From positions 806,001 to 870,000 of the forward strand of contig NZ_OY781063.1 of NCBI RefSeq assembly GCF_963676285.1: a stretch of 64,000 bases of DNA, given 5' to 3'. Position 1 is the stretch's first letter, and the number at the start of each line of letters is the position of its first letter. The notes under the pieces are model-generated. The model saw nothing but the letters and a program-made list of their open reading frames with translations. It ran no database searches and was not told where the DNA came from. This document shows, piece after piece, positions 43,104 through 51,688 of the stretch. A program made the position numbers and the translations under genes. The stretch comes from an uncultured Sphaerochaeta sp. (GTDB taxonomy: Bacteria > Spirochaetota > Spirochaetia > Sphaerochaetales > Sphaerochaetaceae).

Positions 43104-44411
43104 GTGAAGAAACTACTTATTTTAGTAGGATTGTTGCTTGTTGTTGGTTCACTACTATTTGCAGGAGCCAATGCCGAAACAAAACCACAAGAAACAAAAA
43201 CCATTACTATGTGGTGCGCTTATAGTCAGCCAGACAGAATCATTGCAATGGACAGTGCAATTGCACAGTTTGAAGAACTTAACCCTAACATCAAAGTTGT
43301 TCGTGAATTAGTTCCTTGGTCGAATATCAGGCAGAAGTGGATAGCCTCCAAGATGGCAGGCACCCTTCCTCAAATGGTCGTTGGTGGTGATGCAGACCTA
43401 ATCCCTATTTGGGCAGCCGGAGATTTTGAACCAGTTGATGATGTTGTTGAAATGGTAGGAGGAAAAGATGCTTTCTTACCTGGACCATTGAATGGGTTAA
43501 CCATAGATGGAAAAGTCATAGCCCTGCCACATTACACGTTATCCTGGAAAATGGCTGTTCGCACAGACTGGCTTGAGGAACTTGGCCTGCCCATTCCAAA
43601 GACCTGGGATGAATTTGCCGAGGCTGCTATTGCAATTACCAATCCTCCTCAAAGATATGGATTCGATCTTCCTCTTAGCAAGAGTGCATACAAGTCGAAA
43701 GAGTGGCTTGCATATTTCATGCGAACGAATGGTGCTGAATTCTTCAATGAGAAAGGTGAAGTAAACTTTAACACCCCACAAACTATTGAAACGGTTAGAT
43801 TCCTCGTTGATTTGTACAAGCAGACTGGCCGTCAAGCAGCTCTCAATTATAGTGAAAATGACGCCATTGACAATTTTGTGAAAGGCAATGTTGGTTTCAT
43901 CTTTGCTGCAGGCTCTTTAGTTAAGGCCATTGTAAACACAAATCCTGATCTTCTGGACAAGATAGCTATCATAGAAACACCTATGAATACGAAGCCACCG
44001 GTTGATGGAGCAGGACTAGTAGGTATTGGCAAATTTAAAGGTGTTGCACACTCAGAAGAAACCTCAAAATTCATGGCTTTCTTGCTAAAGCAAGATATAT
44101 ACCGTGAGTTCCTCTTCTCGATGCCCAACATGGTTCCCATCACTGTTGAAGGATCTAAAGATCCAAAATTCTGGGATGATCCAAGAATTGCAGATTATAG
44201 TCACCTATATGGAAGATTCATGGAAGGAGCAATGAATGGGGCACGCGTAGGAATGGATTATGGTCCTACTCCTGTAGCAAACAGCGGCATTACTGGTTCA
44301 GAGATTGAGGATATGTTCCATTCAATCATTGTAGATGGAGTCTCAGTTGAACAAGCAGTCAAAGCAACCCATGAGAAGATCAAGGCACAGCTCTCGGCTG
44401 CAGGATATTAA
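43104..44411 (+). CDS. Extracellular solute-binding protein of a sugar-type ABC importer
   Basis: 435 aa. Signal peptide MKKLLILVGLLLVVGSLLFA, then a family 1 solute-binding fold: SAIAQFEELNPNIKVVRELV, VGGDADLIPIWAAGDFEP and PIPKTWDEFAEAAIAI. Preceded by AAAGGAG. First gene of an operon with two permeases, an FAD oxidoreductase and a HisD-like dehydrogenase. The ligand is unknown; the enzymes suggest a polyol, sugar acid or related organic acid. Confidence 0.9.
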   Translation: MKKLLILVGLLLVVGSLLFAGANAETKPQETKTITMWCAYSQPDRIIAMDSAIAQFEELNPNIKVVRELVPWSNIRQKWIASKMAGTLPQMVVGGDADLIPIWAAGDFEPVDDVVEMVGGKDAFLPGPLNGLTIDGKVIALPHYTLSWKMAVRTDWLEELGLPIPKTWDEFAEAAIAITNPPQRYGFDLPLSKSAYKSKEWLAYFMRTNGAEFFNEKGEVNFNTPQTIETVRFLVDLYKQTGRQAALNYSENDAIDNFVKGNVGFIFAAGSLVKAIVNTNPDLLDKIAIIETPMNTKPPVDGAGLVGIGKFKGVAHSEETSKFMAFLLKQDIYREFLFSMPNMVPITVEGSKDPKFWDDPRIADYSHLYGRFMEGAMNGARVGMDYGPTPVANSGITGSEIEDMFHSIIVDGVSVEQAVKATHEKIKAQLSAAGY

Positions 44412-44503
44412 CATCTCTATTTTTCATTATCGATAACTAGACAACCTCTGGAGTGGATCAGGAGTGTTCCTGGTCCTCTCCTTGAAAAAAAGGATGATTG
44501 CAT

Positions 44504-45421
44504 ATGCACAATAACCTAGCAAAGAAAGCAGGTGTGTTTCTTGATAATAAGTTTGGGACACTGGCAATGTTACCTGCTTTGATAGGATTAGCCTTTGTAT
44601 TGGTTTATCCAGTAACAGTAAGCATCATGTGGAGTTTTACAAATAAAAGTATTATGCGACAAACCACCGATATTGTTTGGTTTGAGAACTTCATCTACTT
44701 GCTTGGGAATCGTGAACTATGGATATCGATGCGAAATGGCCTTGTTTATACGACGTGTACAATAATTTTGCAAATACTCTGGGGAAGTGGTGCTGCTCTA
44801 TTGCTAGATCGTTTTCTATCTCCATACGTCACAAAACCTTTCCGACTGTTATATATGATACCTTGGACATTTCCAGTCATTGTATCAGTGTTGGTCTGGG
44901 GATGGCTCTATAATGACTCAGGACTTTTCTCAACTGTATTATTCAATCAAGGCATAATTCCAGAACCAATGTCTTTTCTTGCCTCAAAGCATACAGCTTT
45001 ATTCTCAGTAGTATTCGTTCATGCGTGGAGTGGGGCCCCTCTCATTATGATGTCAACGCTAGCTGGATTGCAATCGATCCCTCAAGATCAATACGATGTA
45101 GCGCTCATTGAAGGAACGAACAGCTGGCAGACCTTACGTTATATCATAATCCCAAATATCAAGCGCATACTTCAAGTTATTGTTGTTCTTCGCTGCGTAT
45201 GGATATTTAACAATTTCAACATGATTTTCCTCCTCACAGGAGGAGGTCCTGGATCTGCAACACAGAATCTACCAATCATGGCATATAAATATGCATGGAA
45301 TTCAATGGAAATGGGAAAGTCATCGGCTGTTTCAGTAATCATGTTGCTGTTTCTTATCCTGATGTTCTCCGTATACCAATGGGTTAACTCAAAAACAAAA
45401 GGAGAGAACAATGCCTTCTAA
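44504..45421 (+). CDS. ABC transporter permease, MalF/UgpA type
   Basis: 305 aa from ATG 44504 (MHNNLAKKAGVFLDNKFGTL). Six membrane helices and the EAA loop DVALIEGTNSWQTLRYIIIP, where the usual Gly-Ala is Gly-Thr. It follows the binding-protein gene after about 90 bases and overlaps the next permease by 11 bases. Forms the channel with it. Confidence 0.9.
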   Translation: MHNNLAKKAGVFLDNKFGTLAMLPALIGLAFVLVYPVTVSIMWSFTNKSIMRQTTDIVWFENFIYLLGNRELWISMRNGLVYTTCTIILQILWGSGAALLLDRFLSPYVTKPFRLLYMIPWTFPVIVSVLVWGWLYNDSGLFSTVLFNQGIIPEPMSFLASKHTALFSVVFVHAWSGAPLIMMSTLAGLQSIPQDQYDVALIEGTNSWQTLRYIIIPNIKRILQVIVVLRCVWIFNNFNMIFLLTGGGPGSATQNLPIMAYKYAWNSMEMGKSSAVSVIMLLFLILMFSVYQWVNSKTKGENNAF

Positions 45422-46277
45422 CAACCTCATAACTCCAATAGCAAGAATGGGAAAAATTATTAAAACAACAATTCTCTCTTTACTCACAGCTCTTTTTCTA
45501 ATTCTTGCGATTTTCCCAATATTGTGGTTGATCTCTACCTCACTACGTACTGGGTTAGATGTATACAGCCCCTCTCTTCTTCCAGCTAAAATTTCTTTTG
45601 AGAGTTATGAATTTGTTATTCACCACTCTCCATTCTTTCAATGGTTCATTAACAGTGTACTCATATCAATTTCTGCTATGTTTTTATCAGTTATCGTTGC
45701 TTCATTGGCTGCATATAGTATGTCCCGTTTTGTAACAAAATGGAAACAAACTCTTTCAAAATCAATACTATTTGCATATATGTTTCCCCCAATTCTGCTG
45801 GTCCTGCCACTTTTTATGCTATTCGTAGAACTTGGTCTTCTTGATCGCAAACTAGGGCTCATTTTTGCATATAGCATGTCTAACTTACCATTTGCCATGT
45901 GGTTACTCGCAGCATACTTTGAAACGATACCTAAGGAAATAGATGAAGCAGCGAAAATTGATGGAGCGGGAAACAATTACATTTTCTGGAGAATGATAAT
46001 CCCAATGGCTGCCCCGGGATTAGCAACATCAGCAATCTTTGTATTCATCAACGCGTGGAATGAGTTTGTCCTAGCATTAACTCTGATTAACAGTGATGCA
46101 AACAAGACCCTGCCGATAGGTCTTTATGCTCAGATGGGAGGTAAAGCTGGAGAACTAGTGCTTTGGAATAACAGAATGGCAACGTCTGCATTGGTTATAT
46201 TACCGATGTTGCTTGTATTTCTATCGCTTAATAAGTATATAACAAAAGGTTTAACTGCTGGTGCTCTCAAGGGCTAA
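45411..46277 (+). CDS. ABC transporter permease, MalG/UgpE type
   Basis: 288 aa. Six helices; EAA loop IDEAAKIDGAGNNYIFWRMI, canonical. The start ATG overlaps the end of the previous permease, with AGGAGAG upstream. No ATPase gene in the operon, so the importer must use a shared ATPase, as in the alpha-glucoside operon of this window. Confidence 0.9.
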   Translation: MPSNNLITPIARMGKIIKTTILSLLTALFLILAIFPILWLISTSLRTGLDVYSPSLLPAKISFESYEFVIHHSPFFQWFINSVLISISAMFLSVIVASLAAYSMSRFVTKWKQTLSKSILFAYMFPPILLVLPLFMLFVELGLLDRKLGLIFAYSMSNLPFAMWLLAAYFETIPKEIDEAAKIDGAGNNYIFWRMIIPMAAPGLATSAIFVFINAWNEFVLALTLINSDANKTLPIGLYAQMGGKAGELVLWNNRMATSALVILPMLLVFLSLNKYITKGLTAGALKG

Positions 46278-46312
46278 TCAGGCTATCTACAATAAATACA
46301 AAAGAGGAAATC

Positions 46313-47713
46313 ATGGAATATATAACAGTTCACGAAAGAGAAATTCCTGTAATTGCAGAATTTGATGTTGTTGTTTGTGGTGGAGGTTGTGCTGGAGTAG
46401 GTGCAGCAATCAGTGCAGCCCGTCAAGGAGCAAAGACGCTTGTAATTGAAAGACTATTTTCGCTCGGAGGGATGATGACAGGTGGGCTTATGAGCAAAAT
46501 TGCTATCTCACCAACAAACAACAGCCTTGCGGTGGAAATACTCAACCGTCTTGATACATACCAGCATACTCACTTTCTAGAGAGTCGTCCTGAAGTCCCC
46601 ATCGACCCAGAGAATATGAAACTACTACTGGATGCTATGGTTTCCGAAGAAGCCAATGCTGAAGTATTGTTTGGCACTATCGTCTCAGATGTAGTCCTAC
46701 AAGATGGAAAAATCAATGCGATTATCATCGAGAATATTGAAGGAAGTCAGGCAGTAAAAGCAAAGTACTTTATCGACTGTTCCGGTGATGGACAATTAGC
46801 GTTCAAAGCAGGTGCTGCTTATGAGAGGGGAAATGAATTGGGATACGGGTCCTCTCCTACTTTGATGTTCCGCGTAGCCAATTGTAATATCGATGCGCTA
46901 ATAGAGTACATGGAAAACAATCCTGAAGATTTTAAAATCTCATATCATACATACTCAAATCATAAACTCAATCCAGCACAAAATCGAAAGAACATCCAAA
47001 ATAATAGATATGCACATTTCGCCGATTTTATCAGATTCATTGATAAGAAAATCAAAGAAAATCCAGAGAAGTTCTCTGCCTATGATAGTAAAATCCTACA
47101 TCAGAGGGGTTTAATTTTTCTTAATCAACCAAATCCAAATCATGTTCTAGTCAACAGCACACGAATTCAGAATTTCAAGGGTGATGATGCAAAAGAACTG
47201 ACTAATTCCCTCATGGAGGGCAGGAGACAGGCAGAAGTCTTATTTTCATTCATGAAGACCTATCTTCCAGGATTTGAAGATTCCTATCTATTTGATACCG
47301 GAAGTATGCTTGGTATAAGAGAGTCACGTAGGATAATTGGAGACTATATATTTACACAGGAGGATGTAGAGAGTCTTAAAAAATTTGATGATGTCATAGT
47401 CAGCAACCATGGAGGAGTAGAGATACATAGCACGAAAGGCACAGGTACTGATATTCGAGAACTTGATCCTGATGAGTTCTATCATGTTCCTTATCGTTCT
47501 ATCATTGCGAGGGATTTCTCAAATCTTTTTATGGCTGGAAGGTGTTTCAGTGCAACCCACGCAGGACTCTCCGCAGCAAGAAACATTGCCTACTGTATAG
47601 CACTCGGCGAGGCAGCAGGAGCGGCAGGAGCATACCTTTCTAACAATGGAAAAGACAATGTAAGGGATATTGATATTCAATGGCTCCAAGAAATCATGAA
47701 AAATGCAATTTAA
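46313..47713 (+). CDS. FAD-dependent oxidoreductase (FAD_oxidored family)
   Basis: 466 aa. N-terminal Rossmann dinucleotide motif VVVCGGGCAGVGAAISAA, then FSLGGMMTGGLM and YFIDCSGDGQLAF, with a C-terminal FAD contact LFMAGRCFSATHAGLSAAR. This family (PF12831) acts on poorly known organic substrates and is often found in sugar-acid and polyol gene clusters. Follows the permease after 35 bases with AGAGGAAA upstream. It probably oxidises the imported compound or its first product. Confidence 0.83.
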   Translation: MEYITVHEREIPVIAEFDVVVCGGGCAGVGAAISAARQGAKTLVIERLFSLGGMMTGGLMSKIAISPTNNSLAVEILNRLDTYQHTHFLESRPEVPIDPENMKLLLDAMVSEEANAEVLFGTIVSDVVLQDGKINAIIIENIEGSQAVKAKYFIDCSGDGQLAFKAGAAYERGNELGYGSSPTLMFRVANCNIDALIEYMENNPEDFKISYHTYSNHKLNPAQNRKNIQNNRYAHFADFIRFIDKKIKENPEKFSAYDSKILHQRGLIFLNQPNPNHVLVNSTRIQNFKGDDAKELTNSLMEGRRQAEVLFSFMKTYLPGFEDSYLFDTGSMLGIRESRRIIGDYIFTQEDVESLKKFDDVIVSNHGGVEIHSTKGTGTDIRELDPDEFYHVPYRSIIARDFSNLFMAGRCFSATHAGLSAARNIAYCIALGEAAGAAGAYLSNNGKDNVRDIDIQWLQEIMKNAI

Positions 47714-47728
47714 CCGAAGGAGAAGCAG

Positions 47729-49003
47729 ATGCTCATAATTAAGGAAGGCGGACACAGATTGTTCGAACACGACGAGGAGACAGCAGCAATTGTAAGCAAC
47801 ATGTTGCTTGACCTTGAGAAGAATGGGATGGATGCTGTACGAAAATACAGTCGTAAACTTGATGACTGGAATCCTCCTTCTTTTGAACTATCCCAGAAGG
47901 AAATCATCGAGGCAAGAAACGCCTGCACTACTCAGCTCATTGAGGATACACTTTTCTGCCAAGATAATGTAAGACGGTTTGCAGAAGCACAGTTGCAAAC
48001 ATTACAGCCTTTGGAAGTTGAAATACATCCTGGAGTAATACTTGGACACAAACATATCCCTATCCAACGAGTTGGTAGTTATATACCAGGGGGAAGATAT
48101 CCTATGTTCGGTTCTGCTCAAATGAGCATAATCCCTGCAAAAATTGCTGGAGTTAAAACAGTTGTCGCTTGTACACCCCCTGTAAGGGGTAAAGGATACT
48201 ATCCGGCAACAGTACAAGCTATCAACAGTGCTGAGGCTGACAGAATTTTCATTCTGGGAGGAGTCCAAGCCTTCGCCCTGATGGCTTTTGGAATGGGAGA
48301 GGTAGAACCAGTCGACATGCTTTGCGGCGCAGGAAATCGATTCGTAGCAGAAGCAAAAAGACAGCTTTTTGGTAGATGCGGTATCGATCTGCTTGCAGGC
48401 CCGACAGAGATTGGAATCATTTGTGATGATGCGGCTGACCCTGAACTAGTTGCATGCGACCTGCTTGGACAAGCTGAACACGATCCAAATAGCGGTCAGA
48501 TATTGATATGTCTAGGAGAAAAACAAGCAAAGGAGGTGCTCGCAGAACTCGATCGTCAGCTTGAAGTCTTACCTACAAGAGAAATCGCACGCCAATCATG
48601 GCAGCAATATGGGAAAGTGATGGTAGCAGAATCGAGGGAGGAAGCAATTTCCCTTATGGATGACTATGCTCCAGAACATTTGGAACTCCTAGTCTCGGAT
48701 GCTCAATGGTACACTGATCGCTTAACAAATTATGGCTCCCTTTTCATTGGAGAAGAGACTACCGTTGCATATGGGGATAAGAGTATCGGAACAAACCATA
48801 TTCTTCCTACAAGTCGAGCAGCTCGGTACACAGGAGGTGTTTGGGTTGGTAAATTTCTAAAGACGGTTACCTTTCAAAGAGCTACAAAGAAAGCAAGTGT
48901 TGAAATTGCTCACGTAACAAGCCGTCAATGCAGAGAAGAACGTATGATAGGTCATGCACTGACCGCGGAGATGCGTTTGAAGAAATTCGGGGCTTCTATC
49001 TGA
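47729..49003 (+). CDS. HisD-superfamily alcohol dehydrogenase, HpsN-like
   Basis: 424 aa. Zinc and catalytic residues of histidinol dehydrogenase are kept (LLGQAEHDPNSGQ, YAPEHLELL, YGDKSIGTNHILPT). After this the sequence reads SRAARYTGGVWVGKFLKTVT, a signature I associate with sulfopropanediol 3-dehydrogenase HpsN rather than HisD. A complete hisD exists at 28790-30103, and this gene sits in a catabolic operon after an ABC importer. It probably oxidises a primary alcohol through the aldehyde to a carboxylate with two NAD. The substrate could be a sulfonated or phosphonated diol or another polyol; this is inference. Confidence 0.83.
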   Translation: MLIIKEGGHRLFEHDEETAAIVSNMLLDLEKNGMDAVRKYSRKLDDWNPPSFELSQKEIIEARNACTTQLIEDTLFCQDNVRRFAEAQLQTLQPLEVEIHPGVILGHKHIPIQRVGSYIPGGRYPMFGSAQMSIIPAKIAGVKTVVACTPPVRGKGYYPATVQAINSAEADRIFILGGVQAFALMAFGMGEVEPVDMLCGAGNRFVAEAKRQLFGRCGIDLLAGPTEIGIICDDAADPELVACDLLGQAEHDPNSGQILICLGEKQAKEVLAELDRQLEVLPTREIARQSWQQYGKVMVAESREEAISLMDDYAPEHLELLVSDAQWYTDRLTNYGSLFIGEETTVAYGDKSIGTNHILPTSRAARYTGGVWVGKFLKTVTFQRATKKASVEIAHVTSRQCREERMIGHALTAEMRLKKFGASI

Positions 49004-49092
49004 GTTAACGCTTATTGCTTGCCTTTCTATACTATTGGATCATATAATTTAGGGATGGATTCTAAGCAATAAGCAATAATAATATACAACTC

Positions 49093-49923
49093 ATGTTGAA
49101 AGGAATAGGTATAAGTACCGTGAATCAGAATGATAGCATTAAGAAAAACCAATCCTTGCGGAAAGCTTTAGAGATTCTGGAGGTAATGGCTAGTTATGAG
49201 GAAGGAAGTGCACGCTTGCAAGAAATTGCGAAAGATTTATCTATGTCACCGAGCACCGTTCTTAGGTTTCTTAACACATTTATCGAGTATGGTTATGTTA
49301 ACCAAGATCCGCTCACAGCCAGATACTATCTTACGTTAAAGCTTGCAGATCTAGGGGATAGAAATCGTAGACATTATCCTTTCCAACAAGCTTTACGCAA
49401 ATATGTGAAAGAAATTGCTATGGAATTCAATGAATCAGCATCGCTTTCTATAGAAAGCAACATGCAAATGGTGTATATCGGAACCGAGGATGGACCAAGT
49501 CACATGTTGCAGACACTGTCAAGAATTGGACGCATAGCACCTATGCACGCTACCGGTGTAGGAAAGATCCACCTGACACAATATGATGCCAGTCAGTTAG
49601 CTGTCTACCAAGAGAAAATGGGGTTGAAAAAGTTAACAGACAATACGTTTATCTCAATGGAAACCCTCAAAGAAGAGTTGAATAGCATTCAGAAACAAGG
49701 ATATGCATTGGATAATGAGGAATGTGAGATGGGTATTAAGTGTATTGCAGTGCCAGTCCGTGATTATACTGGCAAGATTGTCGCAGCCTTAAGTCTTTCA
49801 GCACCCATATCTCGATTACCAGCGCATAGAACGATGGAAATTATCCTATTTCTGAAAAAAGTCAGTAAGAAAGCCTCTATTGAGTTAGGGTGGAAGGAAC
49901 CAGAGAATACTTCGGTAGAATAA
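49093..49923 (+). CDS. IclR-family transcriptional regulator
   Basis: 276 aa. N-terminal winged helix (about 22-80, LRKALEILEVMASYEEGSAR, LQEIAKDLSMSPSTVLRFLN) and a C-terminal IclR effector domain (about 95-265, MHATGVGKIHLTQYD, DNEECEMGIKCIAVPVRD). A GTG at 49120 is an alternative start. IclR proteins usually regulate neighbouring catabolic genes in response to a small organic acid. It closes the AT-rich catabolic island and is followed by a strong terminator. Confidence 0.9.
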   Translation: MLKGIGISTVNQNDSIKKNQSLRKALEILEVMASYEEGSARLQEIAKDLSMSPSTVLRFLNTFIEYGYVNQDPLTARYYLTLKLADLGDRNRRHYPFQQALRKYVKEIAMEFNESASLSIESNMQMVYIGTEDGPSHMLQTLSRIGRIAPMHATGVGKIHLTQYDASQLAVYQEKMGLKKLTDNTFISMETLKEELNSIQKQGYALDNEECEMGIKCIAVPVRDYTGKIVAALSLSAPISRLPAHRTMEIILFLKKVSKKASIELGWKEPENTSVE

Positions 49924-49936
49924 TGCAGAGGTTAGC

Positions 49937-49970
49937 AAAAAGCAGCTACAATTGCATGTAGCTGCTTTTT
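49937..49970. terminator. Strong bidirectional rho-independent terminator
   Basis: AAAAAGCAGCTACA (49937-49950) and TGTAGCTGCTTTTT (49957-49970) form a perfect 14-bp inverted repeat around a 6-base loop. It separates the iclR gene (+) from pheT (-) and can serve both strands. Confidence 0.92.
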
Positions 49971-49993
49971 ACATACTTATCAAGCATCTTCTG

Positions 49994-51688
49994 TTAGTTC
50001 AACAACATATCCAGGTCCACCTCACAGGCAATGGTGGGAGTTTCACTTCCCCAGTTCTCCAGAACTGCAGGATGGATTTCTCCAAATACCCCTACCTCTT
50101 GTTCGCCTAGCATAATTCTGGCACAACGACCTTCAATGAACCGGCCATCGCCTTCCAAAGCTGCAAGTTGATACTCCTTGCCGAGGAAGTAGAACAGGGT
50201 GTTCACAATCGAGGAGACCTCGTTGTAGCCCATCACACTGTCACTGGCAAGGAAACCGAGACTATTACGGGTTGTGGTCCCACTGTTCTCGTTCTCATCG
50301 AGGAATGCAATCTTACCCACTTCGAAGATCTTGTGCGGGAAAGGTGCATGGGCACTGACACTCTCACTCTCCAACAGGGAGGGGATTACCGAGGGGCGCA
50401 CCACCTCATAGTTCTCACTCATTGGATTGGAGATGAAGATGCATTTTTCAGCAGGGAACTGCATGTTGTCCACATATTCCCGCTTGGAACCAAGATAGTT
50501 GTACATCATCTCCTGGAATCCAAGACCCACCATCAAGTCCTTGACCTTGCGGCCCAACTCCTCAGCTGGGCTTAGTCGTCCAACCGTGAAATCCTGAGGC
50601 ATCTCAGGCTGGAAGTTTCCCAGCCCATAACCGATCATGATATCCTCGATCAGGTCGACTGGATGCAGGAAGTCATTTCTCCATTCTGGGACGGTTGCCC
50701 AGATGGTTTTCTCATCATAGACAGCATAGATTCCCATTCTCTTCAACGCTGCAACTGCATCGTCCCCACTCATTGGCTCACCAAGGGTCTTATGGACCTG
50801 GCTGAGTGAGCAGGAGATAGGCTCCTGGAAATAATAGGGAACCGTTATCTCTCTTCCAAACTCTGTCTCCTCTGGGAAAGAGACCTTCACCGGAAGAATC
50901 TCATACCCGAGGTCAGACATATCACAGGCAAGAATGGAGGCTGCAAGCAAGAGATCGTGGAGATCAGATCCACTGAGCTCAAGGAACAGATTCTCATCCC
51001 CTGCCTCAACAGCCCCGATATGCGCGCTATTGATGACCGGTGGGAAACTCAGTGTCTCTCCCTTGTCATCATGCAGATAGGGAAACACCTTGCTTTCACT
51101 TACAATCGGACCATACTCCCTGCCCTTGGGGTGTTCACTGCAGATCTCCCTCAGGGTGAGCTCCTTATCCATTCCAAGCGGTATGAATTTGGTGGTATCA
51201 GGGTCTGCACCGCGGTAATGTACCGGATAGGTGATCAGATCGGAGCGGTAGATCCCAATTGCAATCGTCTTGCGTTTTCTTCCAAAGTTGGAACAGAGTT
51301 TTTCCTGACTCTGGATCAATGCTTCGAGCTCATCCTCACTTACCTTGTGGCCTTTTGCAGCAAAGCCAATTGAGTACGGTCTTACTTCCTTCACTGAGGC
51401 ATCTACGATGAGCTCCCTTCCCTCGCTGTCAAAGGTCTCATCAGCGGTGGAGAAGAAATCATAGAGAGGAGCTTCAACTCCCCAGTACGCTTTGAGCTGA
51501 CGTGCGATACCGGCGGCAGACCAGAGGTCGGGACGGTTGGTATCGTTGAGCTCAATTTTCAGCAGGTCATCTTCATGACCATCCAGTTCAGCTTTTGCAA
51601 CGGGGAAAATTTCTTCCAGTTGCTCATCTTGTATGGTTTTTCCAAGCAAGCTGTAGAACAACTTGCCGGTAGTTTCAATCTTTGGCAT
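49994..51688 (-). CDS. pheT: Phenylalanyl-tRNA synthetase beta subunit, short archaeal/eukaryotic type
   Basis: 564 aa, against about 800 for the usual bacterial PheT. It lacks the N-terminal tRNA-binding EMAP domain and the C-terminal anticodon-binding domain. It has B3/4 (NDTNRPDLWSAAGIARQLKA), B5 (VPEWRNDFLHPVDLIEDIMI) and the catalytic-like core. This archaeal/eukaryotic form is known in spirochaetes. Stop/start contact with pheS (one-base overlap). Confidence 0.95.
   Translation of the reverse strand: MPKIETTGKLFYSLLGKTIQDEQLEEIFPVAKAELDGHEDDLLKIELNDTNRPDLWSAAGIARQLKAYWGVEAPLYDFFSTADETFDSEGRELIVDASVKEVRPYSIGFAAKGHKVSEDELEALIQSQEKLCSNFGRKRKTIAIGIYRSDLITYPVHYRGADPDTTKFIPLGMDKELTLREICSEHPKGREYGPIVSESKVFPYLHDDKGETLSFPPVINSAHIGAVEAGDENLFLELSGSDLHDLLLAASILACDMSDLGYEILPVKVSFPEETEFGREITVPYYFQEPISCSLSQVHKTLGEPMSGDDAVAALKRMGIYAVYDEKTIWATVPEWRNDFLHPVDLIEDIMIGYGLGNFQPEMPQDFTVGRLSPAEELGRKVKDLMVGLGFQEMMYNYLGSKREYVDNMQFPAEKCIFISNPMSENYEVVRPSVIPSLLESESVSAHAPFPHKIFEVGKIAFLDENENSGTTTRNSLGFLASDSVMGYNEVSSIVNTLFYFLGKEYQLAALEGDGRFIEGRCARIMLGEQEVGVFGEIHPAVLENWGSETPTIACEVDLDMLLN

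Noticed and set aside
47729..49003. Second histidinol dehydrogenase for histidine synthesis
   Set aside because: A complete hisD is in the his operon, and this gene is in a catabolic operon with a changed substrate segment.
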